The notes: generated by a model not told the origin, from the sequence alone. 64,000 nt of DNA from Sulfurimonas marina (GCF_014905095.1 NZ_CP041165.1:1860001-1924000); one strand, 5' to 3'. Positions 1 through 8,310 are shown, counted from the first letter of the stretch. Program-made: numbers and translations.

Positions 1-648
1 AAAGTTTACTTCATCAGTATAACTGTACTCTACAGGGATACTTAATTCAAATGTATTGGCACTTCCCAGTTTAAACTCATCACTGATACTATTCGCAATC
101 ATTGTTGGAGCAATTCCATATTTATATTTTGCAATTACTCCAATATTAAAATTATCTATAAGCTCTTTTGAAACACCTACAATCGGTGTTATATAGAACC
201 AACTATATAGTTCGTTTTGAATACTTGAGAGCTCTCTATACCATGCATGATACCCTGCCCCCGCTCCATATATTAAATCTATAGCTGAAAACTCTTTTTT
301 CATTGTATAATCAACGCTAAAATCATATAAAATATTAAAAGTTGTCCCTTGATATGGTTCTCCAGTCTTAATTTTAAAACCGTCATAATTACTATTACCA
401 GTAAGTCCAGAAAAATTAAACTCTAAATTTGAACATCCATAGTTACTGCATGATAGGTCAAGACCGTATCCAAGTTCAAAGCCTAAAATAGAGTTTGAAT
501 TTTCACTATCTGCAAAATTTCCATAAACATCAGTTTCAGTATAATCCAGCTCCATATTAACTAGCGAGATCGAAAAAGTTCCATTTCCTGCATATAAATT
601 TGCAGACAAAAGCGCTAACGTTGTCATTTTTAAAACTAAATTTTTCAT
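1..648 (-). CDS. Outer-membrane beta-barrel-like protein (3' end outside window)
   Basis: The frame is open from the window edge to an ATG at 646-648 and gives 216 residues of an unfinished protein. The N-terminus is a classic signal peptide: basic MKNLVLK, a hydrophobic stretch, then cleavage near NLYAG. The mature part has no hydrophobic helices. It alternates polar and aromatic residues and is rich in Gly, Asn, Tyr and Ser, as in small outer-membrane barrels. I do not recognise a named family. It starts 8 nt after the DUF89 gene ends, so it is probably the last gene of the purE transcript. Without the C-terminus the usual terminal aromatic residue of a barrel cannot be checked. An OmpW- or OprF-like barrel is possible but unproven. 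Confidence 0.6.
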   Translation of the reverse strand, partial: MKNLVLKMTTLALLSANLYAGNGTFSISLVNMELDYTETDVYGNFADSENSNSILGFELGYGLDLSCSNYGCSNLEFNFSGLTGNSNYDGFKIKTGEPYQGTTFNILYDFSVDYTMKKEFSAIDLIYGAGAGYHAWYRELSSIQNELYSWFYITPIVGVSKELIDNFNIGVIAKYKYGIAPTMIANSISDEFKLGSANTFELSIPVEYSYTDEVNF

Positions 649-656
649 AAGAATCC

Positions 657-1514
657 TTATGTCAACTTACAGATAATATCACCTATCTCTTTGCCTAAAG
701 AAGATGCTACGACATTACATTTTACTTTAAGTAAGAAACAGATATTTTCTCTTTTTGCTGGGCTCATACATTCGTAATTGCCCATCCCTTTGCTAATCAC
801 AAGATCGGCATTGTCAAAAAGTTTTTTTGCTTCTTCACTCGCTCTTTCATACATAAATCCAGGTGTGTTTACACCACTGTCTACTAAGTTACATAGTGTA
901 TCAAATCCAGCCTCTTTAGCTTCTTTAATTGTAACATCATTTATGATAGGATTACCACGTACCATATATGAAAACTCTTTTTTAGGATAAAGTTCTTGAA
1001 GGGTTTGGATAAAAAGATGATCAAAAATATGTTCACCCACATTGTCACCTATAACAACTATATTTTCTGCTTTTTCCACTTGCTCAGCAAATGATTCAAA
1101 ATCGTTATGGGCAAAATCTATGTGAAAAATGTTTTCCAGCTCTTCATGCAGATCAAATTCAACCTCGGCAGCAAGGTCAATAACATTACCCGCTACTGCT
1201 ATTTTTGTAGCTGTTAAAAGTTTATTGTCACTTTGGGAGAGTCTCTCTTTAAGTAAGGGGATGAAAGAGAGTGCTTTTTGTGTAGAGTGTTCTTTTACCT
1301 CATCATAAAGATCATACTTATTTGCAATTAGTGCCATTTCTTCATATACATCGGCTGCAATTTCTGGAGGGGTTTGTTCAAAAGAGAAGTTTTCACTCAT
1401 CTTTTCAACAGTTGAAGTAAGTTGGTTTGAAAGTATTTGATTAGCTCTAATTGCATTAGCTACTTTAAAACTTTGGTTGATTATACAACCGACACATGCC
1501 TCATCTATTTTCAT
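657..1514 (-). CDS. DUF89 / ARMT1-like metal-dependent damage-control phosphatase
   Basis: The protein has 285 residues. It opens with a CVGC pair typical of the prokaryotic branch of DUF89 and carries the family's metal-site signature around VVIGDNVGE, followed by the conserved RGNPIINDVT and ISKGMGNYE segments. DUF89 proteins are metal-dependent phosphatases thought to hydrolyse damaged or overflow sugar and nucleotide phosphates. The exact substrate here is unknown. The start codon overlaps the stop of the DUF3972 gene by one base, so the two are translationally coupled within a purE operon. That makes a purine-precursor phosphate a reasonable but untested substrate guess. The family assignment is firm and the substrate is inference. 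Confidence 0.85.
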   Translation of the reverse strand: MKIDEACVGCIINQSFKVANAIRANQILSNQLTSTVEKMSENFSFEQTPPEIAADVYEEMALIANKYDLYDEVKEHSTQKALSFIPLLKERLSQSDNKLLTATKIAVAGNVIDLAAEVEFDLHEELENIFHIDFAHNDFESFAEQVEKAENIVVIGDNVGEHIFDHLFIQTLQELYPKKEFSYMVRGNPIINDVTIKEAKEAGFDTLCNLVDSGVNTPGFMYERASEEAKKLFDNADLVISKGMGNYECMSPAKRENICFLLKVKCNVVASSLGKEIGDIICKLT

Positions 1515-1987
1515 TATGAAGTATGCTCATCTATCGCTTTGTTCCACATCAGTTTATATTTTCTTCTCATAAACTCAACCTCTTGTTGAGAGAGTTTGAG
1601 TTGTTCTTGAAGTGTATGGATAGTTTTTCTATCTTCATCATAAAGTTCTTGCAGTGAAGCTAACGCTTCTCTTAAAAATTCATTTTCCGTTTTGATGGAC
1701 TCAATCGTCTCATCTTTGGCATCAAGAACTTTCTCATGAAGATTTATAATTGTCCCTATAGTTTTTTCAACAAATTCCGGTTGAACTACCATTTCATGGG
1801 TATTTCTTTGTGATAATTCCTGTAGTTTTGCAGGAACGACAACATCAGTGGCACCTTTTGACGGGTCTATATAACGCACACCATCTTCAACTTTAACACT
1901 TAGTTTTCCACGCTCGATCAGATCCTCGATCGCACTAAGCTCAAGTCCTGTTAGTTTGCTATACTCTTCATCACGCATCCACTGCAT
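1514..1987 (-). CDS. DUF3972-type protein: winged-helix-like N-terminus plus coiled coil
   Basis: The protein has 157 residues. Residues 1-50 resemble a small helix-turn-helix of the MerR or excisionase kind (SKLTGLELSAIEDLIERGKL followed by a short beta wing). Residues about 75-150 form a long charged coiled coil ending in FMRRKYKLMWNKA. This architecture fits DUF3972, a family known mainly from Campylobacter and Helicobacter relatives, whose function is not established. The ATG at 1987 is preceded by GGGAG at a good distance. The gene lies between purE and the DUF89 gene in one operon. A DNA-binding or scaffold role is possible, but nothing in the sequence decides it. Confidence 0.65.
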   Translation of the reverse strand: MQWMRDEEYSKLTGLELSAIEDLIERGKLSVKVEDGVRYIDPSKGATDVVVPAKLQELSQRNTHEMVVQPEFVEKTIGTIINLHEKVLDAKDETIESIKTENEFLREALASLQELYDEDRKTIHTLQEQLKLSQQEVEFMRRKYKLMWNKAIDEHTS

Positions 1988-2009
1988 TGTCTACTCCCGC
2001 ATTTTATAA

Positions 2010-2507
2010 TTAGCTAATGATAGTTTCTATCTCTTGTGAATCCATCTCAACTTTTTTTGCTTTTGCGATTCTATCTTCTTGTAATTTGATAGCTAACTCT
2101 TCATTATCTAGCGCTAAAATTTGCATTGCTAAATATGCCGAGTTAATAGCTCCGGCTTTACCTATAGCTACAGTAGCAACTGGCATTCCAGCTGGCATCT
2201 GAACAGTAGATAAAAGTGCATCGATCCCACTTAAAGCAGATCCAGACATAGGTACACCGATAATAGGTTTTACTGTTTTAGAAGATAAAACACCCGCTAA
2301 ATGTGCTGCCATACCTGCTGCTGCAATAAAAACTTGTGCACCTTTTTTCTCAGCTTCAACTATATACTCTTTAGTTCTCTCAGGAGATCTGTGAGCAGAT
2401 GAAATAATCATCTCATAGTTTACACCGAAAGCCTCTAATGTGTCAGAACACGACTTCATTACTTCATAATCACTTTTTGAACCTATAACTATAGAAACAA
2501 ATTTCAT
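2010..2507 (-). CDS. purE: N5-carboxyaminoimidazole ribonucleotide mutase PurE
   Basis: The protein has 165 residues, the normal size for class I PurE. It converts N5-CAIR to CAIR in de novo purine synthesis in the cytoplasm. The substrate-binding loop GSKSDYEVM is at residues 9-17, the catalytic histidine lies in SAHRSPE, and the glycine-rich AAAGMAAHLAGV and GVPMSGSALSG loops are intact. It is the first gene of a minus-strand operon with the DUF3972 and DUF89 genes. Transcription probably starts from the TATAAT at 2538-2543. No PurK partner is present in the window. purF, another purine gene, lies at 43937. Confidence 0.96.
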   Translation of the reverse strand: MKFVSIVIGSKSDYEVMKSCSDTLEAFGVNYEMIISSAHRSPERTKEYIVEAEKKGAQVFIAAAGMAAHLAGVLSSKTVKPIIGVPMSGSALSGIDALLSTVQMPAGMPVATVAIGKAGAINSAYLAMQILALDNEELAIKLQEDRIAKAKKVEMDSQEIETIIS

Positions 2508-2537
2508 ACTTTTATCCTTACTTATTTTTACAGCGAA

Positions 2538-2575
2538 ATTATATCAAATTGTTTTTTAATAGAGTTTGATATAAT
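2538..2575. promoter_or_regulatory. Mirror-image divergent promoters of purE and the GGDEF-EAL gene
   Basis: The 11-mer TTTGATATAAT occurs at 2565-2575 on the plus strand and, perfectly inverted, at 2538-2548 on the minus strand, with 16 bp between them. Each copy ends in a consensus -10 (TATAAT). The plus copy is 32 nt upstream of the ATG at 2608 and the minus copy 31 nt upstream of the purE ATG at 2507. The two promoters face away from each other, and their upstream elements must overlap. Confidence 0.7.
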
Positions 2576-2607
2576 AGCGACGATTTAAATTAAGGTAAAG
2601 ATAAACA

Positions 2608-4836
2608 ATGGAAGAAAAAGAGCAGATTATCGAGCTATACAGTGCATTATCCCTATGTAATGACACTATCAATAATGTAAAAAATATATCTGAATTATTT
2701 TCCCAAATTTGTCAAGATATTCTTACAATCAATCATATCAGTATGGCATGGATCGGATTAGTTGATGAAAATTCTCAACTTAAACCAGTATCATACTGCG
2801 GTGTAGGCACTCAATATATTAAAGATATATCTATAAAAATAGAGGATGATATTTTAGGAAATGGACCAAGTGGAATTGCCTATAAACAAAAAGAACCTTA
2901 TTGGTGTCAAGATTTTCTAAACGATCCCCATACAACCCCTTGGCATGCAAGAGCACGTAAGTTTCACTGGAAATCATCTGCTGCACTCCCTATTGGTACA
3001 GCTCATAAGCTTATCGGAACTCTTAATCTTTATTCCGATACTCTTAATGCCTTTGATCAAAAGACACAAGAGCTTCTTTTAAAAATGACATCTAATATTA
3101 CACATGCTCTTAATGCTTTTGAAAGTGAAGCAGCAAGATCACAAGCAGAAAATGCACTCAAAGAATCCTATACACTTCTCTCTTCAATTATAAACTCTCT
3201 TCCGACAAGAATTTTTTGGAAAGACAAAAACTTAACTTACTTAGGGTGTAATACCGCTTTTGCAAAAGATGCAGGAAAGAGTTCTTCTGATGAAATAATT
3301 GGAAAAAACGATCACCAAATGCCATGGAAAGATCAAGCAAACCTCTATAATACTGATGATCTTAAAGTGATAAACTCAAAAAAATCAAAACTATTTTTTG
3401 AAGAACCCCAAACTACTCCAAACGGAGATACAATCTGGTTGCGAACTTCAAAACTTCCACTTTTCGATGCACAGGGTGAAGTGATGGGAATCATTGGTCT
3501 GTATGATGATATCACGGAACAAAAACACTCTGAAGAACGTGTCTTATATATGGCAAACTATGATGCCTTAACGGGACTTCCTAATAGAGCAAAACTTGAA
3601 TCTAAAATAGAATACAACATCGCTCTATCAAGAAAAAATCACTGGAACTTTGCTTTAATATTTTTAGATATTGACAACTTCAAAGATATCAATGATACAC
3701 TCGGACATAATGTTGGAGATAAACTCCTTATAGAGTTTTCTAAAAGAGTTCTTGGTTTCTTAAGAGATGAGGATACTATAGCAAGACTCGGTGGAGACGA
3801 GTTTATAATTCTTCTACCGATTACAGATGCAAAACAGGCACAAAAGATGGCAGAAAAATTACTCTTTACTGTTTATCAGCCTTTTACTATTGAACAAAAT
3901 GAACTAACAGTTACTGTTTCTATGGGTATCTCCATATATCCTAATGACGGTGTCGATAAAGAAACCCTTTATAAAAATGCAGATACTGCTATGTATCGTA
4001 CAAAATATAATGGGAAAAACAACTACTCTTTCTTTACACAAGAGATGCAGATGCAAACTAAAAGAAATTTACTTTTAACAAATGCACTACATAATGCAAT
4101 CGCACATAATGAACTCTATGTTGTTTATCAACCGCAGATCTCATTAACTACACATAAACTGGTTGGGATGGAAGCACTTTTAAGATGGGAACATCCGGTA
4201 TTTGGTAGTGTACCTCCTTCTGAGTTTATCCCTATAGCAGAGAGTAGCGGTCTTATCTTGTCAATAGGGGACTGGGTGATGAAAACTGCTGTGCAACAGC
4301 TAAAAAACTGGCAAACAAAAGGTCTTCATGATGTTAGTATATCAGTAAATTTATCAGCTGTACAGTTTAATCAAGCAAATTTACAACATAATATTATTCA
4401 ACTTTTAGATGAAAGCGCTCTTCCTGCAAACTATTTGGAGATAGAACTCACAGAGAGTGCTATTATGAGTAATCCTGAAACTGCGATCAATATTATAAAC
4501 CAGCTTCACAGCCTAGGTATTAAAATTTCTATAGATGACTTTGGAACAGGTTATTCAAGCCTGAGTTATCTTAAAAAATTCAAGGCCTATAAACTTAAAA
4601 TTGATCAGTCTTTTGTTCGTGATATTACTATAGACCCTGAAGATAAAGCGATAGTCAATGCTATTATCAATATGGCAAACAGTCTAGGTCTACAAACAAT
4701 TGCAGAGGGTGTTGAAACTCAGGAACAATTAAAATATTTAGAAGAAAACGGTTGTGATGAAGTTCAAGGATATTACTATTCAAAACCTCTTGTAGTTGAT
4801 GAGTTTGAAGAGAAATACCTTAAAGGTAAAAAGTAG
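2608..4836 (+). CDS. GAF-PAS-GGDEF-EAL cyclic di-GMP turnover protein
   Basis: The protein has 742 residues with no membrane segment, so it is probably cytoplasmic. An N-terminal GAF domain (about 10-175) is followed by a PAS domain (about 188-305), a GGDEF diguanylate cyclase domain (about 315-475) and an EAL phosphodiesterase domain (about 485-735). The cyclase signature is exact (RLGGDEF, GGDEF at 395-399), with an RDED inhibitory site five residues before it. The EAL half keeps EALLR (E522), the SVNLS asparagine, ELTES, DDFGTGYSS (from 643), KIDQSF, AEGVE and VQGYYYSKP. Both activities therefore look intact. The signals sensed by GAF and PAS are unknown. The gene is divergent from purE and ends in a hairpin shared with trhP. 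Confidence 0.95.
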   Translation: MEEKEQIIELYSALSLCNDTINNVKNISELFSQICQDILTINHISMAWIGLVDENSQLKPVSYCGVGTQYIKDISIKIEDDILGNGPSGIAYKQKEPYWCQDFLNDPHTTPWHARARKFHWKSSAALPIGTAHKLIGTLNLYSDTLNAFDQKTQELLLKMTSNITHALNAFESEAARSQAENALKESYTLLSSIINSLPTRIFWKDKNLTYLGCNTAFAKDAGKSSSDEIIGKNDHQMPWKDQANLYNTDDLKVINSKKSKLFFEEPQTTPNGDTIWLRTSKLPLFDAQGEVMGIIGLYDDITEQKHSEERVLYMANYDALTGLPNRAKLESKIEYNIALSRKNHWNFALIFLDIDNFKDINDTLGHNVGDKLLIEFSKRVLGFLRDEDTIARLGGDEFIILLPITDAKQAQKMAEKLLFTVYQPFTIEQNELTVTVSMGISIYPNDGVDKETLYKNADTAMYRTKYNGKNNYSFFTQEMQMQTKRNLLLTNALHNAIAHNELYVVYQPQISLTTHKLVGMEALLRWEHPVFGSVPPSEFIPIAESSGLILSIGDWVMKTAVQQLKNWQTKGLHDVSISVNLSAVQFNQANLQHNIIQLLDESALPANYLEIELTESAIMSNPETAINIINQLHSLGIKISIDDFGTGYSSLSYLKKFKAYKLKIDQSFVRDITIDPEDKAIVNAIINMANSLGLQTIAEGVETQEQLKYLEENGCDEVQGYYYSKPLVVDEFEEKYLKGKK

Positions 4837-4852
4837 AGATTCTCTACTTTTT
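4828..4852. terminator. Bidirectional terminator between the GGDEF-EAL gene and trhP
   Basis: A perfect 11-bp stem (AAAAAGTAGAG at 4828-4838, CTCTACTTTTT at 4842-4852) has a 3-nt loop and is flanked by A5 and T5, so it can work in both directions. It contains the TAG stop of the plus-strand gene and the end of trhP. Confidence 0.8.
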
Positions 4853-6136
4853 CGGATACGTTCCCATATCAGGATGTGAAGGTATTCTAAAGAATGTAAA
4901 CGGCGGGAACTTTGTAGGAAGTTTTATAGGGTTAATATTACCGCTATGAACACTCTCCCAAATTTTTCCGTTTTGTGCCTGAAGTTTTGCAAAACTCATA
5001 TAGACACGTCCATCTTTTTCATATGTTTTACCAAACTCGTTTTCAACAAACTCTATTGTTTCACCTAATGGCATAACAACTTCAAGTTCATCTCCCGGAA
5101 GTGTTTTATATTTACACATGTAATACTCGCCGTCTTCCGTAGATTCACCTGTTACCTGATGAGTACCAAGCTGCATAGTAAAATCTAAACTTTGCGTATC
5201 ATGCTTCTCAAACGGACGAGAGATAAGATAAGCATCTGTATAACCGCGGTTTTGTAAAGATTCTAGCTCATACTGATACTTAGCAATATCCTCTTTCCCT
5301 TCATAATAATCATCAATAGCCATTCTATATGCTTTAGCTGTAACTGCCGCATAATAAGATGTTTTTGTACGACCTTCGATCTTTACACTGTCAACTACAC
5401 CGCTGTCAAGAATCTCTTTAATGTGCGAACCGAGATTCAGGTCTTTTGAATTCATAATATATGTACCGATACCCTCATCCTCTTCAAGTTTAAAAAGAGT
5501 TCCTGTTTCAGGATTTGCTGCATACATTTCATAAGGGAAACGGCAGTCATTTGCACAACTTCCACGATTTGGAACACGCCCGCTTTGAAGTGTCGAGATC
5601 AGACATCTTCCACTGTATGCAAAACACATACTTCCGTGAACAAACACTTCAAGTTCAAGCTCAGGCAGCTCTTTTTTGATCTCTTTTAAATCTTTTAAAG
5701 AGATTTCACGAGCTGTAATAATACGAGTAGCACCCATATCCGCATACACTTTCGCATCTAGAACATTCATTACATTGGCTTGTGTTGAAAGGTGCAACGG
5801 CATATCCGGTGCAATCTCATGTGCTAATTTTAAAACACCTGGAGTTGCTACAATAATCGCATCAGGCCCCATCGCTGCTATTTTTTCAATATGTTTTTTT
5901 AAGAGATTTAATTGAGAGTTAAAAGGGAAACCGTTGATCGTAGCATATACTTTTTTTCCTCTCTCATGGGCATACTTGATCCCCTCTTCAAAATCTTCAT
6001 AACTAAATTCTTTACCGCTTCTAATACGTAAAGAGAAGTGACTTACTCCTCCATATACCGCATCTGCTCCAAAATCCAGAGCAATTTTTAACTTTTCCAG
6101 CGTACCTGCCGGAGATAATAATTCTACTTTATTCAT
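4844..6136 (-). CDS. trhP: U32-family tRNA uridine hydroxylase-type protein (TrhP/YegQ)
   Basis: The protein has 430 residues. It begins VELLSPAG and has a TIM-barrel pattern (DAVYGG, YATINGFPFN). The U32 signature HGSMCFAYSGRCLIS is followed by NRGSCANDCRFPY, which supplies the cysteines that bind the Fe-S cluster in this group. E. coli TrhP introduces a hydroxyl on uridine 34 of certain tRNAs with prephenate as co-substrate. A true peptidase role for this branch is no longer favoured. The ATG at 6136 overlaps the cheZ-like stop by 4 nt, which implies coupling. The C-terminal barrel-like domain (about 330-430) is present. Confidence in the family is high and in the exact tRNA modification moderate. 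Confidence 0.85.
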   Translation of the reverse strand: MNKVELLSPAGTLEKLKIALDFGADAVYGGVSHFSLRIRSGKEFSYEDFEEGIKYAHERGKKVYATINGFPFNSQLNLLKKHIEKIAAMGPDAIIVATPGVLKLAHEIAPDMPLHLSTQANVMNVLDAKVYADMGATRIITAREISLKDLKEIKKELPELELEVFVHGSMCFAYSGRCLISTLQSGRVPNRGSCANDCRFPYEMYAANPETGTLFKLEEDEGIGTYIMNSKDLNLGSHIKEILDSGVVDSVKIEGRTKTSYYAAVTAKAYRMAIDDYYEGKEDIAKYQYELESLQNRGYTDAYLISRPFEKHDTQSLDFTMQLGTHQVTGESTEDGEYYMCKYKTLPGDELEVVMPLGETIEFVENEFGKTYEKDGRVYMSFAKLQAQNGKIWESVHSGNINPIKLPTKFPPFTFFRIPSHPDMGTYPKK

Positions 6137-6813
6137 GCCTGTCCAAATTGTTCTAATAATGCTTCTATATCTTCTGTTGAAGCAAGTTCATCGTTTTCAT
6201 CACCCTCAATATGTTTTGCGGAAGAGACACGGGCAGTGTCTTCTACTTGTGATTCAAATAGTGAATTCATATAATGAGATAATGTTCTCATCACATTAAT
6301 AACACGTTCAATTTTTTGACGATGAATATCTTGATACTGCATAATATCCATTACGTTCATGATCGAATCACCTGAATTTTGTAACATCTCTACTACAGAT
6401 TCTGCTTCTGCTAAAGCATTCTCATTTTTTTCAAGTTGTGTTTGAAATGTACTTACATCCGGAAACTTTTCACTCAATGTCGTAAAAAGCGTGACATTTG
6501 ATTCTAATATCTCTACAATATTACCAAGCTCAGTTTCTTTATCCATAAGGTCATTGCTAATATTTTCTATAATATCAAAGATCTCTGATGCTTTCTCTTC
6601 AGACTCTTTTGTAACATCATCGAGTTGATGCACTACCTTATTTTCATTAGTTGCAGGAGGTCCCCATTTTGGTGGAACTTTACCTTCCATTTCTGGTTCA
6701 TTTGAAGTATCTTTTTCTAGTTCAACTTCATCATTTTGTGCCACTTCTTCATCTTCAACACTATCTAGGTCAAGATCGCCACCCATCAATGCATCTAGTT
6801 CTTCTTGAGTCAT
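6133..6813 (-). CDS. cheZ: CheZ-type chemotaxis phosphatase (remote epsilonproteobacterial form)
   Basis: I place the start at the ATG at 6811-6813, because GGAG lies 6 nt before it. The upstream TTG is less likely. This gives 226 residues. The centre is a long helical hairpin with QYQDIHRQKIERV, matching the catalytic Asp and Gln spacing (D-x3-Q) of CheZ. The C-terminal peptide TEDIEALLEQFG resembles the CheY-binding tail of CheZ. Unusually, the N-terminus TQEELDALMGG looks like the CheY-binding peptide of FliM. The protein should dephosphorylate CheY-P. Helicobacter HP0170 and Campylobacter Cj0700 are the described remote CheZ proteins of this phylum. It is coupled to trhP by an ATGA overlap. 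Confidence 0.8.
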   Translation of the reverse strand: MTQEELDALMGGDLDLDSVEDEEVAQNDEVELEKDTSNEPEMEGKVPPKWGPPATNENKVVHQLDDVTKESEEKASEIFDIIENISNDLMDKETELGNIVEILESNVTLFTTLSEKFPDVSTFQTQLEKNENALAEAESVVEMLQNSGDSIMNVMDIMQYQDIHRQKIERVINVMRTLSHYMNSLFESQVEDTARVSSAKHIEGDENDELASTEDIEALLEQFGQA

Positions 6814-6850
6814 CAAGATCTCCAAAATTGAATAATTTATTAATTAACAC

Positions 6851-6856
6851 TATAAT
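6851..6856 (+). promoter_or_regulatory. -10 element of the histidinol phosphatase gene
   Basis: TATAAT in the context CACTATAATAAC lies 29 nt upstream of the ATG at 6885 in an AT-rich 71-bp divergent gap. No clear -35 is visible, which is normal for this phylum. Confidence 0.55.
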
Positions 6857-6884
6857 AACATAAAATAAATAATAAAAGGCACAC

Positions 6885-7664
6885 ATGATCGTTGATTTAC
6901 ACAACCATACACCCCTATGTAATCATGCAGAGGGGAAGATTGATGAGTATATATTAGAAGCTGTTAAAGCAGGCACGAAAGTGTTTGGTTTTGCCGATCA
7001 TGCACCAATGGATTTTGATCCTAAATATCGTATGAGCTTTGAAGAGATGAGCTGTTATGAAGCAGATGTTTTAGATGCCAAAAAAAGATATAAAGATCAG
7101 ATAAAGATTCTGCTTGGATATGAGGTTGATTACCTTGAAGGGCATATGGATAAAAGAGTACTAAATGCAGATGTTGATTACCTGATCGGTTCTGTTCATT
7201 TTATTGATGAATGGGGATTTGACAACCCTGAGTTTATAGGTCAATACGAACATGAAGATATTGATGAAATTTGGAAAAAATATTTTTTAGCAATTGAAAA
7301 AATGGCTAAAACAAAACTGTTTGATATTGTAGGACATCTCGATCTTATAAAGGTGTTTAAATTTATGCCCAATAAAGATATTGTAGAGATTGCAAAAAAT
7401 GCACTGCTTGCTATTAAAGAAGCTGATATGACTTTGGAGATTAATGTTGCGGGATATAGAAAACCGATCGGTGAAGCGTACCCCTCCAAAGAGTTACTTC
7501 AAGCAGCATTTAAACTAGGGATCCCAATTACATTTTGTTCAGATGCCCATAAACCTGAGCAAGTGAACCTTTATAACGATCAAGTTATTAAACTTGCACG
7601 TGACGTTGGATATAACGAGTGTGCCTATTATGAAAACAGAGAGCGAAAATTTTTAAAATTTTAG
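6885..7664 (+). CDS. hisJ: Histidinol-phosphatase, PHP family (HisJ/HisK type)
   Basis: The protein has 259 residues. The four PHP motifs are in order: DLHNHTPLCNH (residues 4-14), FADHAP, GSVHFI with later VGHLDLI, and FCSDAHKPEQV near the C-terminus. These histidines and aspartates bind the trinuclear metal centre. The enzyme removes phosphate from L-histidinol phosphate in histidine synthesis, replacing the HisB-N phosphatase of enterobacteria. hisIE lies elsewhere in the window (52144), so the his genes are scattered. Its stop overlaps the haemoglobin gene stop on the other strand (TTAG at 7661-7664). Confidence 0.88.
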   Translation: MIVDLHNHTPLCNHAEGKIDEYILEAVKAGTKVFGFADHAPMDFDPKYRMSFEEMSCYEADVLDAKKRYKDQIKILLGYEVDYLEGHMDKRVLNADVDYLIGSVHFIDEWGFDNPEFIGQYEHEDIDEIWKKYFLAIEKMAKTKLFDIVGHLDLIKVFKFMPNKDIVEIAKNALLAIKEADMTLEINVAGYRKPIGEAYPSKELLQAAFKLGIPITFCSDAHKPEQVNLYNDQVIKLARDVGYNECAYYENRERKFLKF

Positions 7665-7667
7665 CTC
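7641..7667. terminator. Hairpin over the overlapping stops of hisJ and the haemoglobin gene
   Basis: GAGCGAAAATTT (7641-7652) pairs with AAATTTTAGCTC (7656-7667) with one mismatch and a 3-nt loop. The convergent stop codons, which overlap by 2 bp, lie inside the right arm. It probably terminates both transcripts. Confidence 0.6.
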
Positions 7668-8104
7668 TTCGTATTTACTAACCACATCGAAAATATATCG
7701 AGATAATTCCAAAAAGACTCTATATATTCAGGCGTAATTCCCTCATCCACCAATGCTTCTAAAAGTGGTTTATAGAGTGCTAACCATGACTTTCTGGCAT
7801 GTTCATCTATACGAAACGGAGCATGACGCCCAACCATTTGATGTTGACCTCTTGTTTGTGTGAAGTAATCAGGTCCACCGCTGATTTCGACTAGAAATGC
7901 GAAAGCGTGTTCTTTTGCCTCTTCAAAATCTTCATCATCAAAAACTGGAAATAAAAATGCGATATCACTTGTTTTAATAGCTTCATAGTGATCATATACA
8001 AGTTTCTTAAATCGCTCTTCACCTACTTCATGTAAAAAACCGGGATGGGGCTTTGCAACAGGTGGTCTAACACCTATCTCTCCATCAGTAATTTGTAAAT
8101 CCAC
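7661..8104 (-). CDS. Group II truncated haemoglobin
   Basis: The protein has 147 residues and starts at GTG (8102-8104), with AAGGG six nt upstream and no better ATG. The 2-on-2 globin pattern is clear: SGGPDYF in the EF region, GRHAPFRI with the proximal histidine, and KSWLALY giving the Trp at G8 that marks group II. Such haemoglobins bind O2 and NO and serve in NO detoxification or oxygen supply at low oxygen. The best-known relatives in the phylum are Campylobacter Ctb (group III) and Cgb. It is a single gene with its own promoter, which carries an FNR/CRP-type box (8162-8177), so induction under oxygen limitation or nitrosative stress is likely. Confidence 0.88.
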   Translation of the reverse strand: MDLQITDGEIGVRPPVAKPHPGFLHEVGEERFKKLVYDHYEAIKTSDIAFLFPVFDDEDFEEAKEHAFAFLVEISGGPDYFTQTRGQHQMVGRHAPFRIDEHARKSWLALYKPLLEALVDEGITPEYIESFWNYLDIFSMWLVNTKS

Positions 8105-8135
8105 AATTTACCCTTTTTTCGTTGATATTGCATAA

Positions 8136-8177
8136 ATTATACAAATTTATATTTATTATTACTTGATTTCAATCAAG
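8136..8177 (-). promoter_or_regulatory. Haemoglobin promoter with FNR-type box
   Basis: On the minus strand TATAAT at 8136-8141 gives a predicted transcript start near 8129. CTTGAT-TTCA-ATCAAG at 8162-8177 has perfect arms and matches the FNR consensus TTGAT-N4-ATCAA. Its centre (8169.5) lies about 40.5 bp upstream of that start, the class II activator position. The remaining gap (8178-8310) shows no gene. Confidence 0.7.
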
Positions 8178-8310
8178 AAACTTACAATATTTACTTATTG
8201 TATAACAAATCTTCTCACATAAAAGTACCTTTATTTGCCCATATTATTAACAAAATTCTAAAAAGAAATATGTTGTGGAGATATAAAGTTAGCTTTAATA
8301 TTTCCCTTTG

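Noticed and set aside
8136-8177. The FNR-type box as a regulator of trxA
   Set aside because: It is about 150 bp upstream of the trxA start but at about -40.5 of the haemoglobin promoter, so the haemoglobin gene is the better target.
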